Shown here in pieces: positions 1 to 6,512 of a stretch of DNA of 10,084 nt. Both the position numbers and the translations under genes were made by a program. Where the stretch lies: contig JAFADM010000420.1 of NCBI GenBank assembly GCA_023424865.1, positions 1 through 10,084 on the forward strand, written 5' to 3'. Position 1 is the stretch's first letter. Each line of letters opens with the position of its first letter. Below the pieces are notes generated by a model, which saw nothing but the letters and a program-made list of their open reading frames with translations, ran no database searches and was not told the DNA's origin. Source of the DNA: Bacillota bacterium (GTDB lineage Bacteria > Bacillota_A > Clostridia > DSM-8532).

Positions 1-10
1 CACCCACGTA

Positions 11-62
11 CAGCGTTACGCTGCCACAGCGACATGCTTTATTTTAAAGCATTCCAATCGCT
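11..62 (+). other. Nested hairpins, probable structured 3' end of an upstream transcript
   Basis: Three pairings can be read directly. CAGCG (11-15) pairs with CGCTG (19-23). ATGCTTT (34-40) pairs with AAAGCAT (46-52). AGCGA (28-32) encloses that second hairpin by pairing with TCGCT (58-62). They lie immediately upstream of the terminator at 77-117, so the series may be the 3' end of a small RNA or a structured 3' UTR whose 5' part lies outside the window. I do not recognise a named RNA family on either strand. No open reading frame with a ribosome site fits here. Confidence 0.4.
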
Positions 63-76
63 TTTGCAACGACCAA

Positions 77-117
77 GCTCGCGTAGGGTTTTTCACCTAT
101 GCGTGCTTTTTTGTTTT
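77..117 (+). terminator. Intrinsic (Rho-independent) terminator
   Basis: GCGTAGG (81-87) pairs with CCTATGC (96-102) around an eight-base loop. C80-G103, C78-G105 and G77-C106 extend the stem across one T-T mismatch. Six T residues (107-112) and a further TTTT (114-117) follow at once. This is a typical intrinsic terminator for rightward transcription, ending whatever lies left of the window and insulating the small gene at 233. Confidence 0.65.
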
Positions 118-172
118 CCCCTCCTTAAAAACGTATTGCCGGACAGGCCAGAAAGGGGCTTATGCTGTTTAT

Positions 173-208
173 TACGGCATTTTTGACCTTCGGTTCATGC
201 CGGGATAA
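173..208 (+). other. Leader hairpin with UUCG tetraloop ahead of the small gene
   Basis: CGGCAT (175-180) pairs with ATGCCG (197-202). Inside it GACC (185-188) faces GTTC (193-196), with one mismatch, and closes a cUUCGg tetraloop. The hairpin ends about 10 bases before the AAGGAGGGG ribosome site (218-226) of the gene at 233, so it would lie in that gene's 5' leader. It could stabilise the leader or modulate translation. No ligand-binding core of a known riboswitch is visible. The effect is inferred only from position and pairing. Confidence 0.35.
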
Positions 209-232
209 CCATCTTTCAAGGAGGGGAAACAT

Positions 233-562
233 ATGAGAAACAGAAAAGTCCACATTGTTCCGTTCATGTCCAGGGATGACAAAAAGCTCTTTGATCTGGT
301 TGAGGACTACAAGCAAAACGGAGGTACCTTTGGAGAGGAGGCCCAGGCGGCGTTCCGGTCGGTTCTGGCTGAAAAGCTCAGGAACCCGCCCAAAGCCGAT
401 CCGGCCGAAACGGCGGAGGCCTACAGGACCTTTCTCCTGCGCCTCCTGGAATTTGCCACCGCACCCGGCCCCAGGCTCAAAAAGCCCTACCGGCCCGTAA
501 GCCCGAGGACCGGCGTCAAAATTCACCTGCCCAAAAACGGCAGGAAGGGGAATAAAGCTTAA
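233..562 (+). CDS. Small basic hypothetical protein (109 aa)
   Basis: I do not recognise this protein. It begins with ATG seven bases after a very strong AAGGAGGGG ribosome site (218-226), which is the main reason to believe it. The first ~75 residues look helical and charged (for example SRDDKKLFDLVEDYKQ, then EEAQAAFRSVLAEKL and AEAYRTFLLRLLEFA). The last ~30 residues are proline-, lysine- and arginine-rich (LKKPYRPVSPRTGVKIHLPKNGRK) and probably disordered and positively charged. There is no signal peptide and no membrane helix, so it is likely cytoplasmic. It lies 139 bases upstream of the TIR-propeller gene on the same strand, so co-transcription is possible, but hairpins at its stop codon (559-589) could separate them. 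A role as an accessory or regulator of the TIR protein is speculative. An overlapping minus-strand frame has no comparable start signal. Confidence 0.6.
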   Translation: MRNRKVHIVPFMSRDDKKLFDLVEDYKQNGGTFGEEAQAAFRSVLAEKLRNPPKADPAETAEAYRTFLLRLLEFATAPGPRLKKPYRPVSPRTGVKIHLPKNGRKGNKA

Positions 563-589
563 TGGAGTACCGCCATTAAAATGCCGGTA
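559..589 (+). other. Two mutually exclusive hairpins at the stop codon
   Basis: TTAATGG (559-565, containing the stop codon) pairs perfectly with CCATTAA (573-579). Alternatively TACCG plus CAT (568-576) pairs with ATG plus CGGTA (581-589), with one C-C mismatch. The two structures share CCAT and cannot form together. A seven-T run lies at about 606-612, too far downstream for a canonical terminator. This may be a weak or processed 3' end of the small gene. Confidence 0.3.
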
Positions 590-701
590 TGCAGATTGCA
601 CACACTTTTTTTCCACACCATGGCAAGGCTTAAACGGATATGATAGTATGACGGAAGTATCTATATTAAAAAGGTTTAAGCCAAATTAAGGGGGACGTGC
701 C

Positions 702-3700
702 ATGGACTATTTTTATGATGCGTTTATCTCGTACCGCCATTTGCCTTTGGATAAGGCTGTTGCCGAGAAGCTCCAGACCCTGCTTGAGGCCTACCGTCTG
801 CCCCGGTCCATGAAAGGCAGGGCCCGGGAGCGGATTAACCGTGTATTCCGGGACCAGAGCGAGCTTCCCACCACCGGGGATCTCAGCGCAGGCATCCGGG
901 AAGCTCTCCAAAAATCCCGCTTTCTCATTGTTATCTGCTCCGAGGAGACTCGGCAATCCCATTGGTGTATGGAGGAAATAAACTATTTCAAGGAGCTTCA
1001 CGGAGGGGCCAACGACAATATACTTACCCTTCTGGTATCCGGAGAGCCCCATGAGGTTTTCCCCCAGGCTTTGTGCTACGAAATGCGTCCCTCAAGGACG
1101 GCTGAAGGCGAAACCGTTATAACCCGTGTGGATGTGGAGCCTCTGTGTGCCGATGTACGGGCTTCCTCCACGGCAAAGTCGCTGAAGCTTCTTAAAACCG
1201 AATTCCTTCGCCTGGCGGCACCCATTCTGAACTGCCGCTACGACGACCTCTATATGCGCCACCGCCGCCGGAAGGCTCAGCAGGCCTGGACCATAGGCGG
1301 AGCCGCCGCCCTGGGGCTTGCCGCTCTGGCCGCCTACTCCTCCGTTATGGTTTACCAGCTTACCCAAAGGCAGACAGCCCTTTACACCAACGAATCTTTG
1401 AGCCTTTCCTACTATGCGGGCAAGGCTGTTGAACAGGGCGATCCCATGCTGGGTATGCTGCTTGCCCTAAGGGCCTTGCCACAAAACAACAGCCATCCGG
1501 AGCGCCCGGTTTTACCCCAGGCCGAGGCGGCCCTGCGAAGCGCCGTATTCCAGCAGGAGCATCACAAGGCGGTGCTTCCCTATTATCAGAGCCTTTCCTT
1601 TCAGTTCAACACCGATAATGTGTCTATTCTTAAGCGTTCCGAGGATGAAGCCAAAATTGTTCTGAGCGACTACACCACCAATTTTGTCTACGATACATAC
1701 AATGGCTCCCTTATCTTTAAAATGGATGGCAATCTCCTGTTTGATTCCGCTGTCACAACCGCAGTCAGAACAGAAATAAAGCGGGATTGGGATAACCATA
1801 CCGCCACATTCCAGGCTTATGATGTGCAAACCGGGGAGCTGATCTCCGAGGCCCTGTACACCTTTGAAATGGAAGATGAAGCCTTACATGCGGAGTTTGC
1901 CCAAAATGAGGATATCCTCTATTTTTGGTACTATAAATACACCGACAACGGATCGGAAAAAACCGTCACCCAATATTTCAATATTCGTACCGGTACCAAA
2001 CTGAGCCCGGAAGAAGGCGAAACCTATCTGGTTAAGAATACGGACTCGGATAGTATAAACTATCCAACACCGATTACCGGCTCAGAAACCGGGGAAGTGA
2101 AAGAGTACCTGTCTCCAGGCAAAACCTACAGCGTGACGACAGAAGAAATAGGGGGCTCAGGCTATTCAGCCCTTAGAATTGCAAAGAGCGGAGATCTGCT
2201 GTTGCTGCTGGCCCTGGAGGGTGACGGCTTTACCTTTACCTCCGACGACAAATATGCCGCCTTTATTTTAGAGAATAAGCTCTTTGTGATTGACATGACG
2301 GATTTATCCCCTGTTTACACCATGGAGGGAGAGGAGGAGCTCTCCATAAGCGACATGGAGTTTACCGAGGACGGAAAGCTGATCCTTGTAAGCCTCTTTA
2401 ATTCGGGAGACAATCTTGAATCCTATTCCTTTCCCGATACCGTCAGGGTGGTTGACTGGAAGAACAACACCGTCCTTGTAGATGAAACAGGCTGGGCATT
2501 CCCCGTACACGGAAAGCCCTGGTTCTATGTGAACACACCTGGCAAGGTCGTTAAATACGAGTATAAGCCGGAATTCCTTTCTGCCTTCAGTGAAGGCGGC
2601 GCTCTTCAAAGGGATCTGAGGTTCAGCGTTAACGGGGAAAGGGCCCTGGTGGAAAAGTTCTATTATCCGGAAAGCGCCGAGGAGTGGAACAACAGGGAAT
2701 TCGTCACTCTGGACGGGCGTATTTCTCTTTTTGACACAACCGGCGGAGAGCTTCTTATTGAAAGAGAGGTTATGAAAAGAAGGCTGGAAAACGGGAGCAG
2801 TGCCATGACCCAGGTGTATTTTTACACTCCGGACATGACCCGACTGGTATGCCTAACCACTGAGGGCGTTTTGGAGTATTGGGATGTACCTGGGAAAACC
2901 CTTTTGTGGAGCCTTTCCGCAGAGGAGGATTATCCTGTAAGCGTGGCCATTGACGACGGGATGGAACGAATCGCCTGTGCTTATAACGACAATCGGGTGG
3001 ATATTCTGAGAGCCTCGGATGGACAATATATGGAAACTATTGACAGTAATCCTTACGAGGACATTATTCAGCTTGAATTCCAGAATAATCTGCTGCTTGC
3101 TTCCAGTGAGTATCAGACCTATGTTGTTAACCTGGCTACCGGCAGTGAGCTCACCTTTGACGAGACCGGCAATGATGGGGTAAATACCGATCGTTATCTT
3201 ACGGAGGACGGCCTCATTATCCTCAGCCGAAGCGGCCCCTTCTCACCGCTGGAGGTGTACGGCGCGGACACGGGAGAGGAGCTTTTCTCACCGGAAATAG
3301 GAGCCATAGGCTGGGCCTATTCCTCAAAAACAGGTACACTGGTGTACCGGAATTATACCAGTGAGTCCAATTATGCCAACACCCTCTCGGTAGTCCGTTG
3401 GAACGGCGAAAGCTTTGCCCCCGAAGCGGAACTGGTTCCTAAGGATGCGGGCAGCAATTTCTTTTACGACAACAGCGGCCGTTATCTTATTCTCAACGGA
3501 GAAGAGGGAACAGTGGTTTATGACATGACGGATAAGAGCCTGGTCCTTGAGGTGAGGGATACCCTTCTTGCCATGTACAACAACAGCTTTTATGCTCTTG
3601 GCTCAAGGATTGGCAACCTGTGGCCCCAGCCTGTCATAACGCTTCCCTTCTACACCCTGGAGGAGCTTACCCTAAAGGCCGGGGACCTACTTGAATCCCG

Positions 3701-3770
3701 GGGCAAAAAGCGTGAGCTCACCCGTGAGGAGCTTATCCAGTACTTTATTGAAACCGATACGGGGCTGTAA
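702..3770 (+). CDS. TIR domain - membrane helix - WD40-like beta-propeller protein
   Basis: This 1022-residue protein starts with ATG after AAGGGGG (688-694). Residues 1-~125 form a TIR domain (TIR_2 type). YDAFISYRH (5-13) is the first strand, FRDQSELPTTGD (49-60) the BB-loop region, and SRFLIVICS (72-80) a core strand. W88 is followed four residues later by E92, the spacing of the catalytic glutamate in TIR NADases such as SARM1. A basic RHRRRK stretch (186-191) precedes one hydrophobic helix (about 196-218), predicting a cytoplasmic TIR and an outward C-terminal part. Residues ~230-284 (GDPMLGMLLALRALP, then AEAALRSAVFQ) and the LTREELIQYF tail (~1008-1017) match the segments that bracket WD40 propellers in bacterial signalling proteins. 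Between them are many degenerate blades, such as YWDVPGKTLLWSL. The likely role is NAD+ cleavage or TIR signalling triggered by an outside cue, in defence or stress sensing. The domains are clear; the function is inferred. No known TIR-system partner is adjacent. Confidence 0.88.
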   Translation: MDYFYDAFISYRHLPLDKAVAEKLQTLLEAYRLPRSMKGRARERINRVFRDQSELPTTGDLSAGIREALQKSRFLIVICSEETRQSHWCMEEINYFKELHGGANDNILTLLVSGEPHEVFPQALCYEMRPSRTAEGETVITRVDVEPLCADVRASSTAKSLKLLKTEFLRLAAPILNCRYDDLYMRHRRRKAQQAWTIGGAAALGLAALAAYSSVMVYQLTQRQTALYTNESLSLSYYAGKAVEQGDPMLGMLLALRALPQNNSHPERPVLPQAEAALRSAVFQQEHHKAVLPYYQSLSFQFNTDNVSILKRSEDEAKIVLSDYTTNFVYDTYNGSLIFKMDGNLLFDSAVTTAVRTEIKRDWDNHTATFQAYDVQTGELISEALYTFEMEDEALHAEFAQNEDILYFWYYKYTDNGSEKTVTQYFNIRTGTKLSPEEGETYLVKNTDSDSINYPTPITGSETGEVKEYLSPGKTYSVTTEEIGGSGYSALRIAKSGDLLLLLALEGDGFTFTSDDKYAAFILENKLFVIDMTDLSPVYTMEGEEELSISDMEFTEDGKLILVSLFNSGDNLESYSFPDTVRVVDWKNNTVLVDETGWAFPVHGKPWFYVNTPGKVVKYEYKPEFLSAFSEGGALQRDLRFSVNGERALVEKFYYPESAEEWNNREFVTLDGRISLFDTTGGELLIEREVMKRRLENGSSAMTQVYFYTPDMTRLVCLTTEGVLEYWDVPGKTLLWSLSAEEDYPVSVAIDDGMERIACAYNDNRVDILRASDGQYMETIDSNPYEDIIQLEFQNNLLLASSEYQTYVVNLATGSELTFDETGNDGVNTDRYLTEDGLIILSRSGPFSPLEVYGADTGEELFSPEIGAIGWAYSSKTGTLVYRNYTSESNYANTLSVVRWNGESFAPEAELVPKDAGSNFFYDNSGRYLILNGEEGTVVYDMTDKSLVLEVRDTLLAMYNNSFYALGSRIGNLWPQPVITLPFYTLEELTLKAGDLLESRGKKRELTREELIQYFIETDTGL

Positions 3771-3805
3771 AAACGCTGTTGGTATTTTAATAGAATATGA
3801 CGTAT

Positions 3806-3848
3806 AATATCACAAATCACGATTTATCAAATCGTGATTTGTGATGTT
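3806..3848. terminator. Long near-perfect inverted repeat, possible terminator of the TIR gene
   Basis: CACAAATCACGATTT (3811-3825) and its exact complement (3829-3843) flank a three-base loop. Five further pairs, one a G-T wobble, extend the arms to 20 bp (3806-3825 with 3829-3848). It starts 36 bases after the TIR-propeller stop codon, fitting a 3'-end hairpin. However, the stem is AT-rich and no T tract follows (ATGATACC), so it is not a textbook intrinsic terminator. It could instead be an mRNA-stabilising hairpin or the remnant of a small repeat element. Confidence 0.45.
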
Positions 3849-4020
3849 TATGATACCTTATTTCCGTCTTAACAGAAAGGGCTTTCCCCGTTATCCTTTA
3901 GCCGTACATACGGTGCTCCTTACCTTAAAAAAGGACGCCGGGCATTCCTGTGCAAAGGCATCCTAATAGGTTATAATCAATATAATTGGCATCTAAAGGC
4001 CTCAGTTTACCGTTGGCTTA

Positions 4021-4080
4021 TCTAGCTTCTGCATACTAATAACAGCTTCTGTATAATAAAAAGAGCTTCTGCTGTGATAA
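4021..4080 (+). promoter_or_regulatory. Three 20-bp-spaced direct repeats around the GH5 promoter
   Basis: AGCTTCTG occurs at 4024-4031, 4044-4051 and 4064-4071, exactly 20 bp apart, so all copies face nearly the same side of the helix. A consensus -10 box TATAAT (4052-4057) directly follows the second copy. The first copy covers the -35 position, where no good TTGACA match exists. That pattern suits a promoter needing an activator. AraC-family proteins bind directly repeated half-sites spaced about 20-21 bp, and one is encoded nearby (5600-6430), but which protein binds here is inferred. The GH5 start codon lies 43 bases beyond the last copy. Confidence 0.5.
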
Positions 4081-4113
4081 CAATGGAGCGGAATACAAGA
4101 CGGAGAAGAAAAG

Positions 4114-5451
4114 ATGAATAAGGATTTTTTGCAGGTTAAGGGGACGGAATTCTATTTTGAGGGCAAGCCCGTTATGTTAAGAGGCTTTGGCATAGGAAGC
4201 TGGCTTAACATGGAGCATTTCATGCTGGGTATACCCACGCCGGACCACATAATTCGGGAGGCTTTCGGGGAGGTTTACGGCACGGACAGGGCAAAAGCCT
4301 TTTTCGATGATTTTATGTACAAGTTCGTAACCTCTGCCGATTTTGAGCTTTTAAAAAAAGGCGGCATCAACTTTCTGCGGGTCCCCTTCAATTACCGCCT
4401 GCTTATTGATGACCAGGACAGCTCTCTTTTTCGGGAGGACGGCTTTCGCATTCTGGACAGGCTTTTGGATCTGTGCGACGAATATGGCATTTTTGTCATG
4501 CTGGACCTTCACACCACACCCGGCGGACAAAATCCCGACTGGCATTCCGATAATGCCACCGGGGCTTCCCAATTCTGGTTGTTCGATGTTTTCAGAAAGC
4601 AGATTACCCAGCTGTGGCAAAAAATCGCGGAGCGTTATGCCAACCGCCGCTACCTTATGGGGTACGACCTTTTGAACGAGCCTTTCATGATACCCGATGA
4701 CGCTCTTTTAAACCAATTTTACGCCAACACCATCGAAGCCATTCGCAAGGTTGACCCAAACCATGTCATTGTGGTGGAGGGGGATCATTTCGCCATGGAT
4801 TTCAGCGCCATGAAACCCTTTGAAGATGAGCAGCTGGCCTTAAGCTTCCACTATTATCCCACAGTCTGGGTTCCAGGCCTTTTGGACAAGGGCTACGGCA
4901 GGGAGAACCGAAAGGCCGAATTCCGGCGGGGCCTCCTTTCCCTGGCTTCCATAAGGGAAAAATTCTCCCGTCCCATAATATGCGGTGAAGCGGGCTATGA
5001 CCTTCATCCGGAGGACATGCCCTTTTGCATGGAGCTTTTGAAGGACACCCTGGACCTTTTTGAGGAGTACGGCATTTCATGGGCCGTCTGGACCTATAAG
5101 GACGCCTGCTTTATGGGCCTTGTGTACCCTTCCCAAACCTCCCCATGGATGAAGCTTGCACAAAAAATTGGGGAAAAGTGGACCCACTATAAGGAAATGG
5201 AGCAGGCCAATGAGCTGATGACCGCCATAGGGGACAAGGTGGCCGGAGGAATAGACGACGCCCTGCGCTATAAGCTTCAATTCCGGTTAAGAGGGATTTT
5301 TTACGTCATACAGAGCGAGAAAATATTAAAGCCCGTATTAAGAGAGATTCCCTGGGAGGAAATGAAGAAGCTGCCCGATTCCTTCCTCTTTGAGAATTGC
5401 GGCTATTGGCAGGAGTATATGGACCTTATGAAGGAAATAACGACAAAATAA
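4114..5451 (+). CDS. Glycoside hydrolase family 5 (cellulase-fold) enzyme, cytoplasmic
   Basis: This 445-residue retaining glycosidase has a TIM-barrel fold. Its motifs follow GH5 order: LRGFGIGSW (22-30), conserved Arg89 in FLRVPFNY, His133 in LDLHTTPGG, the acid/base Glu189 in LLNEP, HYY (246-248), the nucleophile Glu292 in ICGEAGYD, and Trp326 in WAVWTY. The layout recalls exo-beta-glucanase and beta-glucosidase branches of GH5; the exact substrate cannot be read. There is no signal peptide, so it probably acts on imported oligosaccharides or glycosides in the cytoplasm. After the barrel (about residue 340) there is a ~100-residue charged, probably helical tail of unknown role. The start is supported by GGAGAAG (4102-4108) six bases upstream of the ATG. 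The three-repeat element just upstream suggests regulated expression. It converges on the AraC-family gene and need not share a pathway with the fructose genes beyond it. Confidence 0.85.
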   Translation: MNKDFLQVKGTEFYFEGKPVMLRGFGIGSWLNMEHFMLGIPTPDHIIREAFGEVYGTDRAKAFFDDFMYKFVTSADFELLKKGGINFLRVPFNYRLLIDDQDSSLFREDGFRILDRLLDLCDEYGIFVMLDLHTTPGGQNPDWHSDNATGASQFWLFDVFRKQITQLWQKIAERYANRRYLMGYDLLNEPFMIPDDALLNQFYANTIEAIRKVDPNHVIVVEGDHFAMDFSAMKPFEDEQLALSFHYYPTVWVPGLLDKGYGRENRKAEFRRGLLSLASIREKFSRPIICGEAGYDLHPEDMPFCMELLKDTLDLFEEYGISWAVWTYKDACFMGLVYPSQTSPWMKLAQKIGEKWTHYKEMEQANELMTAIGDKVAGGIDDALRYKLQFRLRGIFYVIQSEKILKPVLREIPWEEMKKLPDSFLFENCGYWQEYMDLMKEITTK

Positions 5452-5476
5452 AAATCCCTTTGAAGGAACGCAAATC

Positions 5477-5536
5477 CCGGTGTAATTATCAGAGTGATTA
5501 CCGGTACATTTACCGGTGTAAAAATCGGTCCGATTA
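5477..5536. repeat. Degenerate 12-bp tandem repeat (about five units)
   Basis: Five consecutive 12-base units can be aligned: CCGGTGTAATTA, TCAGAGTGATTA, CCGGTACATTTA, CCGGTGTAAAAA and TCGGTCCGATTA. The consensus is roughly YCGGTGTAATTA, and the second unit is the most divergent. A further similar unit (CCGGTGCAGATA) sits out of phase at 5560-5571. The repeat lies in the 148-base gap between the convergent GH5 and AraC genes and makes partial hairpins such as CCGGT with ACCGG. It may be a decayed minisatellite or part of a bidirectional 3'-end structure. Confidence 0.45.
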
Positions 5537-5599
5537 GCCCGCATGGCCCAATGCAGAATCCGGTGCAGATAGCTTGATGCAGGTTGGCGCCGGGTTTTG

Positions 5600-6430
5600 T
5601 CAGGGCAGCAGGTATATTTTCCGGAACTTTTCCGGACTGACACCCTCGTGGTATTTAAAAAATTTTACAAACAGATTTTCATCCTCATACCCCAGTATTT
5701 CCCCAACCTGCTTCACATTGTAGTTGGAAGTAAGAAGCAGGCTTTTGGCGTATTTAATTTTTTCCCCGTTGATAAATTCCTTAAGCCCCACCTTCAAGGC
5801 GGCTTTAAAAACTCTTGAAAGATAATCCCTGTTATAGCCGAAGGTATCTGAGACGCTTTCGGCGGTAATACGGGTATGGATATTCATGCCAACCCATTCG
5901 CTTATTTTTTTCACCAGCGCCATGGTGTTCTGGGCGCTGTTCCTCTGCAGGACACTCAGCTCGTTCAAAAGAAGGGTGAGCCACAAATCCGCCGTGTACT
6001 GAGGGTATTCGGGAGACTGGGTAACAAGCAGAAGCTGCTTCACCAAATTTTTTATCTTATAGGCTTCAGTCGTTCTAAAGGGATTGTTTTCTATTTCCAG
6101 AGCCTCAAAATTATTGGTAGCAAAGCGGATCCAGTAAAAGGAGGTTTTTTGCTCACCCTCTTTGAACCCGAAGCTCACCTTGTAGGGCGAGAGTATGAGA
6201 ATATCCCCCTGGGAAACCGTATACTGCTTTTTGTCCTCCTGGAGGAAAACCTCACCCTCCAGAACAAGGATAAATTCGTAATGCTCCAGAAACCTTTTTG
6301 CGTGCTTCCAGTTCCTTTGGGCGGTAAAGAAGCCCGAAGCCAGATGATTAACAAAAAAGTCCCTTTGAAACTTGTGGGAAAGGGCGATGCTGTCCTGTAT
6401 CTTAATTTGGATCATGTCGGATTTTCTCAC
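5600..6430 (-). CDS. AraC-family transcriptional regulator with cupin sensor domain
   Basis: This 276-residue DNA-binding protein has an N-terminal cupin (AraC-binding) domain, about residues 20-100. It contains HYEFILVLEGEVFL (50-63) and the beta-turn QGDILILSPYKV (74-85), where a sugar would normally bind. The C-terminal AraC/XylS domain has two helix-turn-helices, about 189-210 (ESVSDTFGYNRDYLSRVFK) and 238-260, with the conserved VGEILGYEDENLFVKFFKYHEGVSPEKFRK region. The reading starts at GTG. An in-frame ATG five codons later (6415) is an alternative; neither has a strong ribosome site. It is divergent from the GH32-fructokinase pair across a 210-base spacer and convergent with GH5. The likely role is sugar-responsive activation of one or both neighbours. 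The family is certain from the signature; target genes and inducer are inferred. Confidence 0.9.
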   Translation of the reverse strand: MRKSDMIQIKIQDSIALSHKFQRDFFVNHLASGFFTAQRNWKHAKRFLEHYEFILVLEGEVFLQEDKKQYTVSQGDILILSPYKVSFGFKEGEQKTSFYWIRFATNNFEALEIENNPFRTTEAYKIKNLVKQLLLVTQSPEYPQYTADLWLTLLLNELSVLQRNSAQNTMALVKKISEWVGMNIHTRITAESVSDTFGYNRDYLSRVFKAALKVGLKEFINGEKIKYAKSLLLTSNYNVKQVGEILGYEDENLFVKFFKYHEGVSPEKFRKIYLLP

Positions 6431-6477
6431 TTTCCAGGAGCAATTCTCACTTGAATAAAACCTGCCTGTAGCATACC

Positions 6478-6506
6478 ATTATAACGTAATAGAGGCATTG
6501 GGACAA
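6478..6506 (-). promoter_or_regulatory. Sigma-A-type promoter of the AraC-family gene
   Basis: On the minus strand, TTGTCC (6506-6501, four of six consensus bases) is followed after exactly 17 bases by a perfect TATAAT (6483-6478). Transcription would begin near 6471, giving a leader of about 40 bases before the GTG start at 6430. Confidence 0.6.
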
Positions 6507-6512
6507 TGCTTC
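6492..6512. promoter_or_regulatory. Dyad overlapping the -35 box, candidate operator
   Basis: GCATTG (6495-6500) and CAATGC (6504-6509) are perfect complements around GGA. Three outer pairs, one a wobble, extend the arms to 9 bp (6492-6500 with 6504-6512). The right arm covers most of the -35 box of the AraC-gene promoter, so a protein bound here would block it. Autoregulation or an unrelated dimeric repressor are both possible. Confidence 0.4.

Larger units (their letters stand above)
3771..4113. other. Gene-free stretch between the TIR-propeller and GH5 genes
   Basis: No reading frame with a ribosome site is visible in these 343 bases. The stretch contains, in order, a long inverted repeat (3806-3848), a hairpin with one bulge (CGGTG/TCCTT at 3911-3921 against AAGGACGCCG at 3931-3940), and two TATAAT sequences (3972-3977 and 3981-3986) without convincing -35 boxes. 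It ends with three 20-bp-spaced direct repeats (4024-4071) next to the likely GH5 promoter. Confidence 0.7.

Noticed and set aside
1..117. Cyclic-di-GMP riboswitch on the minus strand (CACGCATAGG resembles part of it)
   Set aside because: The downstream tetraloop receptor and second conserved arm are absent, and the terminator points the other way.
125..616. 163-residue open frame on the minus strand over the small gene
   Set aside because: It is the antisense shadow of 233-562, with no ribosome site at its start and composition typical of a shadow frame. The plus-strand frame has an AAGGAGGGG site.
702..3770. Complete known TIR defence system (Thoeris, TIR-STING, SPARTA)
   Set aside because: No SLOG/Macro partner, STING domain, SAVED domain or Argonaute is encoded in the window.
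4021..4080. CRISPR array
   Set aside because: Repeats are only 8 bp with 12-bp gaps, far too short for repeats and spacers, and they sit on a promoter.
5338..5643. 101-residue minus-strand frame spanning the end of GH5 and the AraC stop
   Set aside because: It overlaps both real genes, has no start signal, and its short tetrapeptide periodicity is explained by the 12-bp DNA repeat.
5876..6454. 192-residue plus-strand frame opposite the AraC gene
   Set aside because: It is fully antisense to a clear AraC-family protein and has no domain features of its own.
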